A stretch of 64,000 nucleotides of DNA from Bifidobacterium choladohabitans. Its GTDB lineage: Bacteria > Actinomycetota > Actinomycetes > Actinomycetales > Bifidobacteriaceae. The translations under genes were made by a program, and so were the position numbers. The notes under the pieces were generated by a model. It made no database searches, was not told the origin of the DNA, and saw only the letters and a program-made list of their open reading frames with translations. Location of the stretch: contig NZ_JACFPL010000003.1 of assembly GCF_016102005.1 (NCBI RefSeq), forward strand, positions 124,001 to 188,000, in the 5' to 3' direction. Positions 1-9,310 of this stretch are shown here, in pieces (position 1 is the first letter of the stretch; each line of letters starts with the position of its first letter).

Positions 1-754
1 CCGGGTTTCCCTCCAGGACGAGAGGCCGATCCGATCCACGGAGGAAGGCCAGATCCACGCTGATTGGGGCAGAAGATCGACCCTTGGCTGCCTGGAGGGC
101 GCAGTCCTCGGCGATTCTTCGATGTTGGGAATCGAAAACGGCGCCGTCAAAGACCGTGGTAATGACCCTGGAGTCCTCGCCCTCATGGAGGCAGTATCCG
201 CTGGAGGCTGCAATCCGGCCCTGGTCGACGATGACCCGCCACTCCTCATGGATATCGGGCAAGTGGGTCTGGATGCGAATCAGCGATTGCGCAGGGGCCG
301 TCCGCAGATGGCTCTGCAGATCTTCAAGGGTTCGTCGGGCTGCAGGCAGGTTTGATACCCGGCCGGCAGCCAACTGCGACCAAGGGCGCTGTCCCAGACC
401 CGATGGCAGTCGGCGCCAGGTCAGGATGGTTTCGGCCGTCACGGTCAGAATTCTGCGTCCGATCAGGGACTGGTCCAGCCCATCCAGCCACATGGTCGGT
501 GGTGCTGACAGGGCCCATGAGGGACGGCCTTGGGATGCCAGCCAGGCGTTCTGGGCGATCAGGAGCCCCGGGGTGATCCATATGGCTTCCTTGGCGCCGA
601 CCCCCCTAACGGGTCCGAATCCATGGTGGTGATGCAGGATAATGCTCCGTTGCCGAAGCGTGCCCTTGTTGCACGAATCGATTTGTTCGGCCATGACCCG
701 GGGAATCCACTCCTCATGGGTGATGACCGAACAGATCAGTGCAGTGCTGTCCAT
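1..754 (-). CDS. ATP-grasp domain protein, C-terminus beyond window edge
   Basis: Translating the minus strand from an ATG at 754 gives 251 open codons that run off the left edge of the window. The sequence WRVIVDQGRIAASSGY followed about 60 residues later by VDLAFLRGSDRPLVLEGNP matches the shape of the ATP-grasp fold: a strand carrying the R-V-x-V motif, then the metal-binding acidic strand ending E-x-N-P. I would place it with the DUF4343-like ATP-grasp proteins, whose substrates are mostly unknown. It starts 22 bases after the stop of the ABC ATPase on the same strand, so it may be the last gene of that operon. A short CCCCGG/CCGGGG inverted repeat lies just before the start. No strong Shine-Dalgarno is visible. 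The family call is an inference from motifs. Confidence 0.72.
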   Translation of the reverse strand, partial: MDSTALICSVITHEEWIPRVMAEQIDSCNKGTLRQRSIILHHHHGFGPVRGVGAKEAIWITPGLLIAQNAWLASQGRPSWALSAPPTMWLDGLDQSLIGRRILTVTAETILTWRRLPSGLGQRPWSQLAAGRVSNLPAARRTLEDLQSHLRTAPAQSLIRIQTHLPDIHEEWRVIVDQGRIAASSGYCLHEGEDSRVITTVFDGAVFDSQHRRIAEDCALQAAKGRSSAPISVDLAFLRGSDRPLVLEGNP

Positions 755-776
755 CCCCGGTCCGGAAGGCCGGGGC

Positions 777-1739
777 TCAATCGACGATGAATCGGTCGTC
801 GTAGGTGCCCTCGTCTACGGTGTCCGAACCGCCCGAGGTCAGGATGATCACGGTGCAGTCATGACGGCGGGAGACCCGCTTCAGTGTGGCCAGCAGGGTG
901 TCCCAGTCGCCCGGCTCCAGCCCTTCGGTGGGTTCGTCGGCGATGAGCACGTCACACTCGCAGCACAGGGCACGGGCCACGGAGGCCAGACGGAAGTCCA
1001 GATGTCCCAGATCGGCGGTCAGCTTGTCCTGCAGGCGCTCCGGGAAGCCCACCTCGTCCAGCAGGTGACGGGCCAGATTGTCCTTGGGGCCCAGGAAGGT
1101 GCGCCCGCTGGCATCCATGGTGTAGACAAGGTTCTGTACGGCGGTCAGGTCGCGCCTCAAGGCATCGGTGCCAAAGATGGCTCCAATCTGGTGGCCGCGG
1201 TAGTCAGAGGCCAGCAACTGGCGCAGGTCCGTGCCCCGGAAGAGCACGCTGCCCTGGGTGGGAGCGCGCAGACCGGTCATCAGGGCCATCAGAGCGGCCC
1301 TTCCGGAAGGCGATGCGGTCTCCACCGAGTAGATACGACGGCGCTGGAAGTCCAGATCTACATCGTCCAGGATCTGTTCGGGGCGGCCTTGGACCTTGCG
1401 CGTGTAATCCACATGCTTTACGGAAAGCACCGGGTAGCCGCCAGGAACCAGCACCTGCTGGTCTTCGGTCTCCAGCAGCGAGTCCTCCTCCTGATCGCCG
1501 TCGGAATCTTCGGCGTCTTCATGTTCGATGACCACTTTGAAGGCAGCCAGCGGGACATCTTCTTCCGAAGAACCATCCTCCTCGGACTTTTCGTCCGTCT
1601 GAGTGGCTGCCTCTTCCCCGGCTTCAGACAGAGGTTCGGCGCTGGTGTTCTCGTCGGTCTTCTGCTCAGCGTCGGCCGTGGTCGCGGCCTTTGCCTGGGA
1701 CTCTTCGTTAGGCTGCTGGTCCGATGTCTTTTCGCTCAT
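777..1739 (-). CDS. Degenerate ABC transporter ATPase (pseudo-NBD) with acidic N-terminal tail
   Basis: The 320-residue protein has a nucleotide-binding-domain layout starting near residue 100 and most resembles the ATPases that pair with FtsX/MacB-type permeases. The first 95 residues are low-complexity and rich in Glu, Asp, Ser and Ala, which is not typical. Walker B is intact (DVLIADEPTEGLEP, catalytic-position Glu near 269). Walker A is not: the usual GKST is GRAA (Arg147), so the ATP-phosphate Lys and Mg-binding Ser/Thr are lost. The signature LSGGQ is LGHLD, and the switch His is Ser (ILTSGG). The gene overlaps the permease by 4 bases (ATGA), so the two are translationally coupled. The reading frame is clean, so it is probably expressed. 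It should bind ATP poorly or not hydrolyse it. Confidence 0.85.
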   Translation of the reverse strand: MSEKTSDQQPNEESQAKAATTADAEQKTDENTSAEPLSEAGEEAATQTDEKSEEDGSSEEDVPLAAFKVVIEHEDAEDSDGDQEEDSLLETEDQQVLVPGGYPVLSVKHVDYTRKVQGRPEQILDDVDLDFQRRRIYSVETASPSGRAALMALMTGLRAPTQGSVLFRGTDLRQLLASDYRGHQIGAIFGTDALRRDLTAVQNLVYTMDASGRTFLGPKDNLARHLLDEVGFPERLQDKLTADLGHLDFRLASVARALCCECDVLIADEPTEGLEPGDWDTLLATLKRVSRRHDCTVIILTSGGSDTVDEGTYDDRFIVD

Positions 1740-2971
1740 GCCTCGTCCTCCAGGTCGTTGGTGTATAGCTGGGCGGTTCTGAAGGCCGCTACCCTGGCGG
1801 CTGCTGCCAGAGCGAGGACCAGACAGACGGCCAGGCCAATCAGGATCATTTTCCAGATCAGACCAGCATTAGGCATGCTGGCCAGGCTGCCCAGCCGGAA
1901 GAGCGACCGGCCCAGCGGTCGGCTGATTGCGGCACCCAGCGCTAGGCCCAGGGCCAGACCGGGCAGGGTGAGCAAGAGGGTCTCCAGTGCGAACTGCCAG
2001 CCCAGCCGGGCCTTGTGGACTCCGATGGTGATGGCCATGCCGATTTCGTTGGTACGGCCGCGCAGCATGAGGATCAGGCAACCCAGCAGAATCAGCACGC
2101 CCAGCAGGCAGACCAGGATGATGGTGGTTCGTGCCTGGCCGGCAGCCTGGTGGACCGGCTCCATCCGGCGCTGGTAGTCCTTCAGACTGGGAGAGTCGAT
2201 GTCGTACTGCGAGGCCTTGAGTCCGTCCTTGCGCAGCTCCTTGATGAACTTCTGATAGGTGCTCGGCGAATCCAGGACGAAGGCCACGAGCAGTTCATGG
2301 CCAGGGTCTCCTGGTCTGCTGGCCGTATCCAGCCCCAGCATGGCAAAGGTGGGATAGGCCGTGTAGATGGCCCGGTTGGCTGCCTTGTCGGCGGCCTTGC
2401 GGTAGTGATAGATGCCGGAGACGGTCAGCTTGACCTGCTGATCCTGCTGACGGGGATCCTTGATGGTCAGGGTGTCGCCCACCTTGAGCTTGTTGGCCTG
2501 TGCCATCTGCTTGGAGATCAGTACGGTCTGGGTGCCGGAGGCATTCTGAGAGGCGTAATCCAGTCCCCTGCCCTGGTCCAGCACAAAGGGGCCGTGAGGC
2601 AGGGTGGGTTCGGCCGCCTTGTCGGAGACGCCCACCAGGGAGTAGGTGCCTGACTGGGGTAGCCCCTCCGGGCTGATGTCGGCGGTCTCATGGAAGTAGG
2701 CCTTGTATTGCATGCCATCCATCTGCAGGCGCTGGGCGTACTTGGAATACTCGTTCCAGCCCAGGGGGGAGGCCTTGGTCCCCTTGCGCGGGCTGATGAC
2801 GGCATCCACCTGTTGGGATTCGTAGTCGGTGGTACGTGCCTTGGTGTCAGCCTGGAGCACGGTGGCCGCCGTCGTAGCCAGCGCCGTCACGACCAGGCAG
2901 GCCAGAACCATGACCAGGCTCCGCGCCGCATGCCGCCTGATGGTGAACCAGGCGTTCTTGAGAACGAACAT
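1736..2971 (-). CDS. FtsX/MacB-type ABC transporter permease
   Basis: This 411-residue membrane protein has the FtsX-family plan: one N-terminal membrane segment (about residues 15-40), a large extracytoplasmic domain of roughly 230 residues (40-280), and three C-terminal membrane segments (about 283-305, 327-350 and 370-392). Proteins of this type do not import substrates. They transmit ATPase motion to extracytoplasmic lipoproteins, peptides or hydrolases. It is the upstream partner of the degenerate ATPase, with a 4-base overlap. No second complete ATPase is seen here, so energy coupling is unclear. The start at 2971 follows a GGAAGGGTGTC stretch that can serve as ribosome-binding site. 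Confidence 0.85.
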   Translation of the reverse strand: MFVLKNAWFTIRRHAARSLVMVLACLVVTALATTAATVLQADTKARTTDYESQQVDAVISPRKGTKASPLGWNEYSKYAQRLQMDGMQYKAYFHETADISPEGLPQSGTYSLVGVSDKAAEPTLPHGPFVLDQGRGLDYASQNASGTQTVLISKQMAQANKLKVGDTLTIKDPRQQDQQVKLTVSGIYHYRKAADKAANRAIYTAYPTFAMLGLDTASRPGDPGHELLVAFVLDSPSTYQKFIKELRKDGLKASQYDIDSPSLKDYQRRMEPVHQAAGQARTTIILVCLLGVLILLGCLILMLRGRTNEIGMAITIGVHKARLGWQFALETLLLTLPGLALGLALGAAISRPLGRSLFRLGSLASMPNAGLIWKMILIGLAVCLVLALAAAARVAAFRTAQLYTNDLEDEA

Positions 2972-3072
2972 GACACCCTTCCTGATAGCGTTCCAGGGAT
3001 GACCGGGCGGCCCACGATGGCAGGCCTTAAGTCCGGTCGTCGTCCTCCAGTCTAGCCAGGGACGTTCCCAAG

Positions 3073-4545
3073 CTAGCGGTGCGAACTTGGAGCTTGCTGA
3101 ATGTCTTGCTCGGCCTCTGGCTGCTCGGCGTGGGAGAAGTTGCGCACCTTCAGGGAGACGGCCAGAGCGGCCAGAATCAGCACCAGGGTGAAGATCAATC
3201 CGTAGTGGGTGCCCCTGGTGAAGGCCTGGGCTTTATCAACTCCGGCTGCCTGCCCTTCGCCCATGGCCAGCAGGGAGGTGGTGATGGCCGTGGCCACGGC
3301 TCCCACAATCTGCTGCATGGTGTTGATGATCGTGCTTCCGTCGCCGGACTGCGGGCCGCTCAGGGAGTTGAGCGCGTAGGTCTGGGCCGGTGACATGGCC
3401 AGGGGGCAGCCGATCATCAAAATGATGTGGGCCGCCACCACCAGGGCCACAGGCGTGTGCGGGCCGGTGAACAGGAGGATGACCGTACCCACCAGTGCGA
3501 TAAGGAATCCGCAGCGGACGGGCACACGAGCCCCGAAGCCGTCATAGAGCCGGCCCGCGAAGGCCGAGACCAGGGCGTTGATGGCTCCGCCGGGCAGCAT
3601 GAGGATGCCGGTCATCGCCACGGGCAGGAGCAGTCCCCGCTGCAGGAACTGGGGCAGTAGATACATGGAGGAGAGGATGACTGCGAAGTCCAGCATGACC
3701 AGGGTGGCGCCGTAGCGGAAGGCCGGGATGGAGAAGATGCGCAGGTTGAGCACCGGGTGTTCCAGGCCCAGCTGACGACGAATATAAAGGACCAGGGCTA
3801 CGAGGGCTACAACCAGGATGGTCAGGGTGACCGGGGAGAGCCATCCGTACCGGCTGGCCAGGCTGACTCCTGCCACCAGTCCGCCGAAGCCGACAATGGA
3901 CTCCAGAATAGATGCCAGGTCGGGCCGCTGGTGGGTGATGGTCCCTACATTCTTCAGGAAGCCGACGGCGAAGATCAGGGCCACAACCAGGAATGGGGTG
4001 AAGAACCAGAAGATCCAGTGCCAGGTCAGCTTGCCCAGGATGATCCCGGTCAGGGTCGGGCCGATGGCGGGGGCGAACATGATGACCAGGGCGCACATGC
4101 CCATGACCGTGCCCAGTCGCGCCGGCGGGAAGATCAGCATGGCCACGGTGAACATGAGCGGCAGGATCAGGCCTGTGCCGATGCCCTGGATCAGCCGTCC
4201 CGTCAGAAGGACGGGGAAGGTGGGGGCCATGGCCGAGACCACCGAGCCCGCCAGGAAGGCGACCAGGCCGAAGATCACGGTCTGCCTGGTGGTGAACCAC
4301 TTGGAGATCAGACTGGAGAAGGGCAGGACGATGCCGATGACCAGCATGTATCCCGTGACCAGCCACTGTACGGTGGCAGCCGGGATTTGGAAGCTCTCCA
4401 TCAGGTTGGGCAGGGCGATATTGAGCGAGGTTTCACTCAGCATGCCCACGAAGGCCCCGATCATCAGCGCGGCGATGGCCGGCCAGGGGTGGGGGACGGC
4501 CGGGTGTGACCGGTGAACGGAGGCAGAGGTGGACGTGTTTTGCAA
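3073..4545 (-). CDS. MFS drug/metabolite exporter, DHA2 (EmrB/QacA) family
   Basis: A 14-segment-type major facilitator typical of proton-coupled multidrug exporters: the first loop-2/3 region reads WLVTGYMLVIGIVLPFSS, and a motif-C-like GxxxGPxxxG is present as APAIGPTLTGIILG. The longest open frame begins at an ATG at 4617, but the better start is a TTG at 4545. It is preceded by AAGGAG at nine bases and gives 490 residues beginning MQNTSTSASV. The longer version would overlap the upstream divergent gene. The C-terminal 30 residues are hydrophilic. No regulator gene adjoins it, so substrate and control are unknown. Confidence 0.85.
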   Translation of the reverse strand: MQNTSTSASVHRSHPAVPHPWPAIAALMIGAFVGMLSETSLNIALPNLMESFQIPAATVQWLVTGYMLVIGIVLPFSSLISKWFTTRQTVIFGLVAFLAGSVVSAMAPTFPVLLTGRLIQGIGTGLILPLMFTVAMLIFPPARLGTVMGMCALVIMFAPAIGPTLTGIILGKLTWHWIFWFFTPFLVVALIFAVGFLKNVGTITHQRPDLASILESIVGFGGLVAGVSLASRYGWLSPVTLTILVVALVALVLYIRRQLGLEHPVLNLRIFSIPAFRYGATLVMLDFAVILSSMYLLPQFLQRGLLLPVAMTGILMLPGGAINALVSAFAGRLYDGFGARVPVRCGFLIALVGTVILLFTGPHTPVALVVAAHIILMIGCPLAMSPAQTYALNSLSGPQSGDGSTIINTMQQIVGAVATAITTSLLAMGEGQAAGVDKAQAFTRGTHYGLIFTLVLILAALAVSLKVRNFSHAEQPEAEQDIQQAPSSHR

Positions 4546-4705
4546 GATAATGATCTCCTTCTTCAGACAAACAGCACGCCATCTTAGGGAGGCGGTCATT
4601 TTTTCGTAAGTCGGCATGTCTACTCGCTTCGCCGAAGGCGTGCCACATCTGGACGGAAAAGGTTATGCTCGGGAATGGTCGTCAGAGACCATAAGGAGGG
4701 TGTGT

Positions 4706-7700
4706 GTGGATTGGCATGCAGCGGTCTACGGGTCAAGAGCGGGTGGTTCAGGAGGCCATGGCTTCTATGATCCGGGCGATGAGGAGGAGGGGCGGACCTT
4801 CGGCGACCCGGACACCATCTCTGACGCCGCTCTGCGCCGATTGGGCGGCAAGGCCTACTTCCGCGCCCATCAACTGCTGGATGACCGCCGCTTTACAGAC
4901 CTGCGCCTGCGGCACCTGGGGGCTCTGACCGTTCTCAAGGGGCGTGTGCCCGCCACCTATCAGCCGGATGGCGACTGCATGGTCCAGGCTCGGCTGGACG
5001 AGCAGGCACATCGGGTCATCGACTCCTCCTGCACCTGCCGGGCCTTTGGGCGCCAGGGTTCTGCCTGCAAGCATGTAGTCGCCCTGATCATGGCCTACAA
5101 CGAGTCCAGCCAGGCCTTTGAAGGATCGGATGACTGGGTCGGCGACCAGGGTCGATCCCGGTCCGCCCGGTCGACCTCAGGACCGCTGGCAGCCTACATG
5201 CATCGGCAGGAGGGTCGGCGGCGGCAGGCCTTCCGTGACCGCCAGCTGAGCCTGCTCAAGCAGGAGAACGGGCCGGTCGGCGGCCGTCACCTGCCCATCG
5301 GCTCGGTCGGGCTGATCCCCGACCTGACCAGTGAGCGCGGAGGATGGCTGGTCCGTCTGCACATCACCATGTCCTCCCACGGGGTCGCCTACCTGGTCAA
5401 GGATCTGCCGGCCCTGCTGCGCGCCGTGGACCAGGGCGAATTCATGTCTTACGGAAGGCGGCTGGCCTTCATTCATTCTCGTGACACTTTTGATGACCGG
5501 GCCCAGGCTCTGCTGACCATTCTGGAAAGGGCCGGCGCCATCCGCCGCAGCCTGGCCGAACAGGAGGGGGGCATGCGCCGCCGTCTTACACGCGCAGGGT
5601 TGGCGGGGATCCGGCTCAGCGACGACGAGGTGGCGCAGATCCTCGACCTGTTCGTGGATTCCGGGCTCACCCTGGACTACACGCCTCCCGAGGACTCCTT
5701 CCTGCAGACCATGCCTGCCCCCGTGGTCGGCGGAGATCCGGATCCCGGCATCGCAGTCAGCAAGGAGGCGGACGGCTACCGGATCACCCATGCCCTGGCC
5801 GTGGAGCGCTTCATCGTAGGCCAGGCCTCTTCCTTCGTCATCGTGCGGCCTTCGCAGCCCGGCTTAGGGCTGGATCCAGGGCCGGTCATCCACCGTTGCA
5901 GCACGCGTTTCATGCGTCATCGGGACCTGTTGGAAACCCTCTGCCGCCCTGGCGAGGATCGTGATCTGCACCTGGATGCCGACGACCTGGACCTGTTCGC
6001 CCTGACCGTCCTGCCCGACCTTGATCAGGGTGCCCGGGAAGGATCCGGGCTCTCCGCCAGTCTGCCCGAGGAGCTGGATGCCCGGCGGCGGCCGCCTTGC
6101 AGGATCGAGCTTTACCTGGACAGGGATCGGCAGGGGGTCAGCTGTGACCTCAGGGCCCGCTACGGGGACCGTCTTCTGTCCGTCGGCGTCGACCCTGCCT
6201 CGGAGGATGAACCCGGCAGGGACCGGGAGAGCGAGTCTTTGGCCCGGCAGACGGTCCGCCGCTATTTCCCTCTGATGGAGGAGGGGCTGGCCCGCATCCC
6301 CGAGGAGAACGAGGAGGCCATCCACACCCTGCTGACCCGGGGCCTGCCCGTGCTCAAGGGCCTGGGGCGGGTCTTCTCCACCCCGGCCTTCGACGGGCTG
6401 AGCGTCGTCTCTCATCCGCAGATCCGCGTGGGTGTGCGAGTACGTTCCGGTCTGGTCGAGATTTCGCCCATCGCCGATGAGGTACGGCCCGAGGAGGCTG
6501 CTGCCATTCTGGCCGACCATCGCCGCCGTCGGCGCTTCCATCGCCTGCGCAACGGGGCCTTTGTCGAGTTGGCGGATCTGAATACCGAGGCTGTGGACAC
6601 CCTGGCCCAGGACCTGGGCATCGACCCGGCTGATCTGGCCAAGGGGCCGGTCCGGGTGCCTGACTTCCAGCTCGGCTACCTGGATGCGCTGGTGCCCGAG
6701 AAGGACCGCGATTCCAGCTTCCGCGACTACCTGAAGGAGCGCAGGCCCGACCCTCAGGGGTTCAGGGTCCCCGACGGACTGCGCGGGCAGCTCAGATCCT
6801 ACCAGGTCGAAGGTTTGCGTTGGCTATGCACGCTGAGCGACCGTGGATTCGGCGGTATTCTGGCCGACGAGATGGGCCTGGGCAAGACCATACAGATGCT
6901 GGCCTACCTGCTCTCCCGTCGGGATCAGGCCAGGGATCGTGGACCTTCGCTGATTGTCTGCCCGGCCTCCTTGGTCTACAACTGGGAGGCTGAATGCCGC
7001 CGTTTTACGCCGGATCTGCGGGTGGCGGTCCTGGCCGGGGGGCGCAGCCAGCGTCAGGATCTGCTGGATCAGGCCAGGTCCTACGACCTGCTGATTACTT
7101 CATATGATCTGCTCAGGCGGGACCTGGATCGGTATCGGAGACTGCCCTGGTATGCCTTGGTCTTGGACGAGGCCCAGTACATCAAGAACCATGCCACCAA
7201 GGCCGCCCGGGCTGTGCGCGCTCTGGACAGCCTGCACCGGTTCGCCCTGACGGGCACACCCATCGAGAACCGGCTTTCCGAGCTTTGGAGCATTTTCGAC
7301 TTCCTGATGCCTGGGATGCTGGGCCCCTACTCCCGGTTCCGGGACCGCTTCGAAATGCCCATACTCAGCGGCGACCAGGATGCCCAGTCCCGGCTCCAGG
7401 CCCTGGTGGGACCCTTCATTTTGCGCCGGCTCAAGTCACAGGTGCTGACGGATCTGCCCGAGAAGATCGAAAACGTGATCAGCGTGCCCCTGCAGGGTCG
7501 TCAGCGCAAGCTCTATGCGGCCCTGGAACAGGAGCTGAGGGCTACCCTCAACAAGGAGAGGGATCAGGAGTACGAGGTCGGAAAAATCCAGGTCCTGGCC
7601 CAGCTGACCAGGCTACGGGAGGTCTGCTGCGATCCGCGTCTGGTCTACCAGGATCAGGGTCGGGACCGGCGTGGCGATTCGGCCAAGCTGGACGCCATCG

Positions 7701-8200
7701 AGGATCTGGTGGCCTCCTGCCAGGACGCCGGGCGCAAGATGCTGATCTTCTCCCAGTTCACCTCCTACCTGGACCTGATAGCCCAACGCCTACGTCGGCT
7801 GGACGTGTCTTATGATCTGATCACCGGCGCCACATCCAAGAAGAGGCGGCTGGAGCTGGTGGAACAGTTCAATAGGGATGCCACGCCGGTTTTTCTGATC
7901 TCCCTGAAGGCCGGCAATACCGGGCTCAACCTGACCGGAGCCTGTGTGGTGGTGCATGCGGACCCCTGGTGGAACGCCGCAGCCCAGGAGCAGGCCAACG
8001 ACCGCGCCCACCGGATCGGCCAGACCCAGGACGTCAACGTCTACCAGATCGTGGCCAAGGACACCATCGAGGAACGCATCCTCAACCTGCAGCACAGCAA
8101 GAGTGACCTGGCATCGCGCTTCGTCGATTCCGCCGCCTCCACCGGCGCCGCCGGCGTGGCCAGACTGAGCAGAAAAGACCTCCTGGCTCTGCTGGGCTGA
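4706..8200 (+). CDS. SWIM zinc-finger SNF2-family DNA helicase/ATPase
   Basis: From the GTG at 4706 the protein has 1164 residues. The N-terminal SWIM finger is C109-x-C111...C121-x-H123. A long middle region corresponds to the bacterial SNF2-associated domain. The SNF2 ATPase starts near 690, with Walker A ADEMGLGKTIQML (Lys727), DEAQ box (Asp821) and the TGTPIENRLSELWSIFDF motif. The helicase C-domain has NTGLNLTGA and QANDRAHRIGQ. The family translocates on double-stranded DNA. In bacteria SWIM-SNF2 proteins are often orphans of unknown role. The start is chosen because AAGGAGG lies six bases before 4706. The upstream ATG at 4616 has no such site and collides with the divergent MFS gene. 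Confidence 0.93.
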   Translation: MDWHAAVYGSRAGGSGGHGFYDPGDEEEGRTFGDPDTISDAALRRLGGKAYFRAHQLLDDRRFTDLRLRHLGALTVLKGRVPATYQPDGDCMVQARLDEQAHRVIDSSCTCRAFGRQGSACKHVVALIMAYNESSQAFEGSDDWVGDQGRSRSARSTSGPLAAYMHRQEGRRRQAFRDRQLSLLKQENGPVGGRHLPIGSVGLIPDLTSERGGWLVRLHITMSSHGVAYLVKDLPALLRAVDQGEFMSYGRRLAFIHSRDTFDDRAQALLTILERAGAIRRSLAEQEGGMRRRLTRAGLAGIRLSDDEVAQILDLFVDSGLTLDYTPPEDSFLQTMPAPVVGGDPDPGIAVSKEADGYRITHALAVERFIVGQASSFVIVRPSQPGLGLDPGPVIHRCSTRFMRHRDLLETLCRPGEDRDLHLDADDLDLFALTVLPDLDQGAREGSGLSASLPEELDARRRPPCRIELYLDRDRQGVSCDLRARYGDRLLSVGVDPASEDEPGRDRESESLARQTVRRYFPLMEEGLARIPEENEEAIHTLLTRGLPVLKGLGRVFSTPAFDGLSVVSHPQIRVGVRVRSGLVEISPIADEVRPEEAAAILADHRRRRRFHRLRNGAFVELADLNTEAVDTLAQDLGIDPADLAKGPVRVPDFQLGYLDALVPEKDRDSSFRDYLKERRPDPQGFRVPDGLRGQLRSYQVEGLRWLCTLSDRGFGGILADEMGLGKTIQMLAYLLSRRDQARDRGPSLIVCPASLVYNWEAECRRFTPDLRVAVLAGGRSQRQDLLDQARSYDLLITSYDLLRRDLDRYRRLPWYALVLDEAQYIKNHATKAARAVRALDSLHRFALTGTPIENRLSELWSIFDFLMPGMLGPYSRFRDRFEMPILSGDQDAQSRLQALVGPFILRRLKSQVLTDLPEKIENVISVPLQGRQRKLYAALEQELRATLNKERDQEYEVGKIQVLAQLTRLREVCCDPRLVYQDQGRDRRGDSAKLDAIEDLVASCQDAGRKMLIFSQFTSYLDLIAQRLRRLDVSYDLITGATSKKRRLELVEQFNRDATPVFLISLKAGNTGLNLTGACVVVHADPWWNAAAQEQANDRAHRIGQTQDVNVYQIVAKDTIEERILNLQHSKSDLASRFVDSAASTGAAGVARLSRKDLLALLG

Positions 8201-8457
8201 TTGTGATCGCGTCGGGATGTGAATCCACTCGAATCTCATGGTCGGTGGTCTTGAATGCGGCGGCATCATCAATTGCGAGACCCTTGGGCCATGGTCCGGT
8301 TATTCTTGGTGCGGTAGTCAAATCGAAAGACTATGTGCATGAGCAGATTGACGGCTGCCCCTTCGGTGTTTTGTCGGTTCGGCGGCGGTCGATTATCGGG
8401 TTATGGGAGCCTGGCCATTTTCAGCTCCTTTGATGATGGGAAGCTGGAGGAGAGAGC

Positions 8458-9228
8458 ATGATCAGCGGCGCGCAGATGTTCTGGTCAGAGTTCATGGGCA
8501 CGGCCCTTATGATGGCCATCGCCTTCATGGTTGCAGCCAGCAGGTCGCTCCCCAGGACAGGGGCCTATCGAGCCGACTGGATCAACGCTTCGCTGGGTTG
8601 GGGTCTTGCTGTCTATGTAGGCGTATATGCGGGGTGGAGAACGGGCGGCCATCTCAATCCTGCCGTGACCCTGGCCAGGGTGGTCGGTCACTGGATTGAT
8701 CCACAGGCGACCCTTAACGGTCTGGCCATGGGCAAGGGCGGTATTCCGGTCACCTTAGCCAATGTGGCCATCTTCGTTTCCGCCCAGTTCCTGGGGGCTT
8801 TCTTCGGCACCTGCCTGGGCTACCTGGGCACTCGCAAGCATTTCGAACTTCCGACCGATACAGATACCAAACTCATGGTTTTCTGCACCAAACCGGCCAT
8901 ACGTTCGAATTTCTGGAATCTGGCATCGGAGGCCATCGGTACGGCCATCCTCGTTACCTGGGTTTTCCTCAATGGAGGGACACCTACCCAGGTCGGGCCC
9001 TTGGGCGTAGCCCTGGTCATCACGGTTCTGGTCATGGCCCTGGGCGGGGTTTCTGGTGCGGCCATGAATCCAGCACGTGACTTTTCCGCTCGATTGGCTT
9101 ACTGCCTTCTGCCCATGTCCGGCGAGAAGGATGCGGACTGGAGCTACGCCTGGATACCCTTTGTCGGGCCGATCGTCGGAGCCTGCATCGGGGTGTTAGC
9201 GCCTGCCTGGATGGGGCTTCTGCCTTGA
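8458..9228 (+). CDS. Aquaporin / glycerol facilitator (MIP family)
   Basis: A 256-residue six-helix channel of the major intrinsic protein family, with both pore half-helix motifs: GGHLNPAVTLARV in the first half and GAAMNPARDFSARL in the second. The Asp after the second NPAR (NPARDF) is the mark of glycerol-conducting aquaglyceroporins, as in GlpF, so passive glycerol or polyol passage is likely. GGAGGAGAG lies just before the start. The 257 bases upstream (8201-8457) hold no recognisable gene. It stands alone, with no glycerol kinase nearby, and ends at a hairpin shared with the convergent gene. Confidence 0.93.
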   Translation: MISGAQMFWSEFMGTALMMAIAFMVAASRSLPRTGAYRADWINASLGWGLAVYVGVYAGWRTGGHLNPAVTLARVVGHWIDPQATLNGLAMGKGGIPVTLANVAIFVSAQFLGAFFGTCLGYLGTRKHFELPTDTDTKLMVFCTKPAIRSNFWNLASEAIGTAILVTWVFLNGGTPTQVGPLGVALVITVLVMALGGVSGAAMNPARDFSARLAYCLLPMSGEKDADWSYAWIPFVGPIVGACIGVLAPAWMGLLP

Positions 9229-9240
9229 TCGTCGGCATGG

Positions 9241-9270
9241 AAAAGCCCCTGGCCCTGTCAGGGGGTTATT
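9241..9270. terminator. Probable bidirectional terminator between aquaporin and hypothetical gene
   Basis: CCCCTG at 9246-9251 pairs with CAGGGG at 9259-9264 across a seven-base loop. AAAA lies on the left and TTATT on the right, so it can terminate transcripts from both sides. It lies between convergent genes. Confidence 0.6.
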
Positions 9271-9310
9271 ACGACAGGACCGGGGGCGAGTTGGTTAAGG
9301 TAGCTCGAGC

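Noticed and set aside
642-2177. A 511-codon plus-strand frame opposite the pseudo-ATPase and permease genes
   Set aside because: It is antisense to two coupled genes with recognisable domains, and its protein is low-quality sequence without motifs.
3757-4516. Plus-strand frames of 250 and 232 codons opposite the DHA2 exporter
   Set aside because: Antisense to a clear MFS gene, with Gly/Asp/Gln-rich translations typical of shadows.
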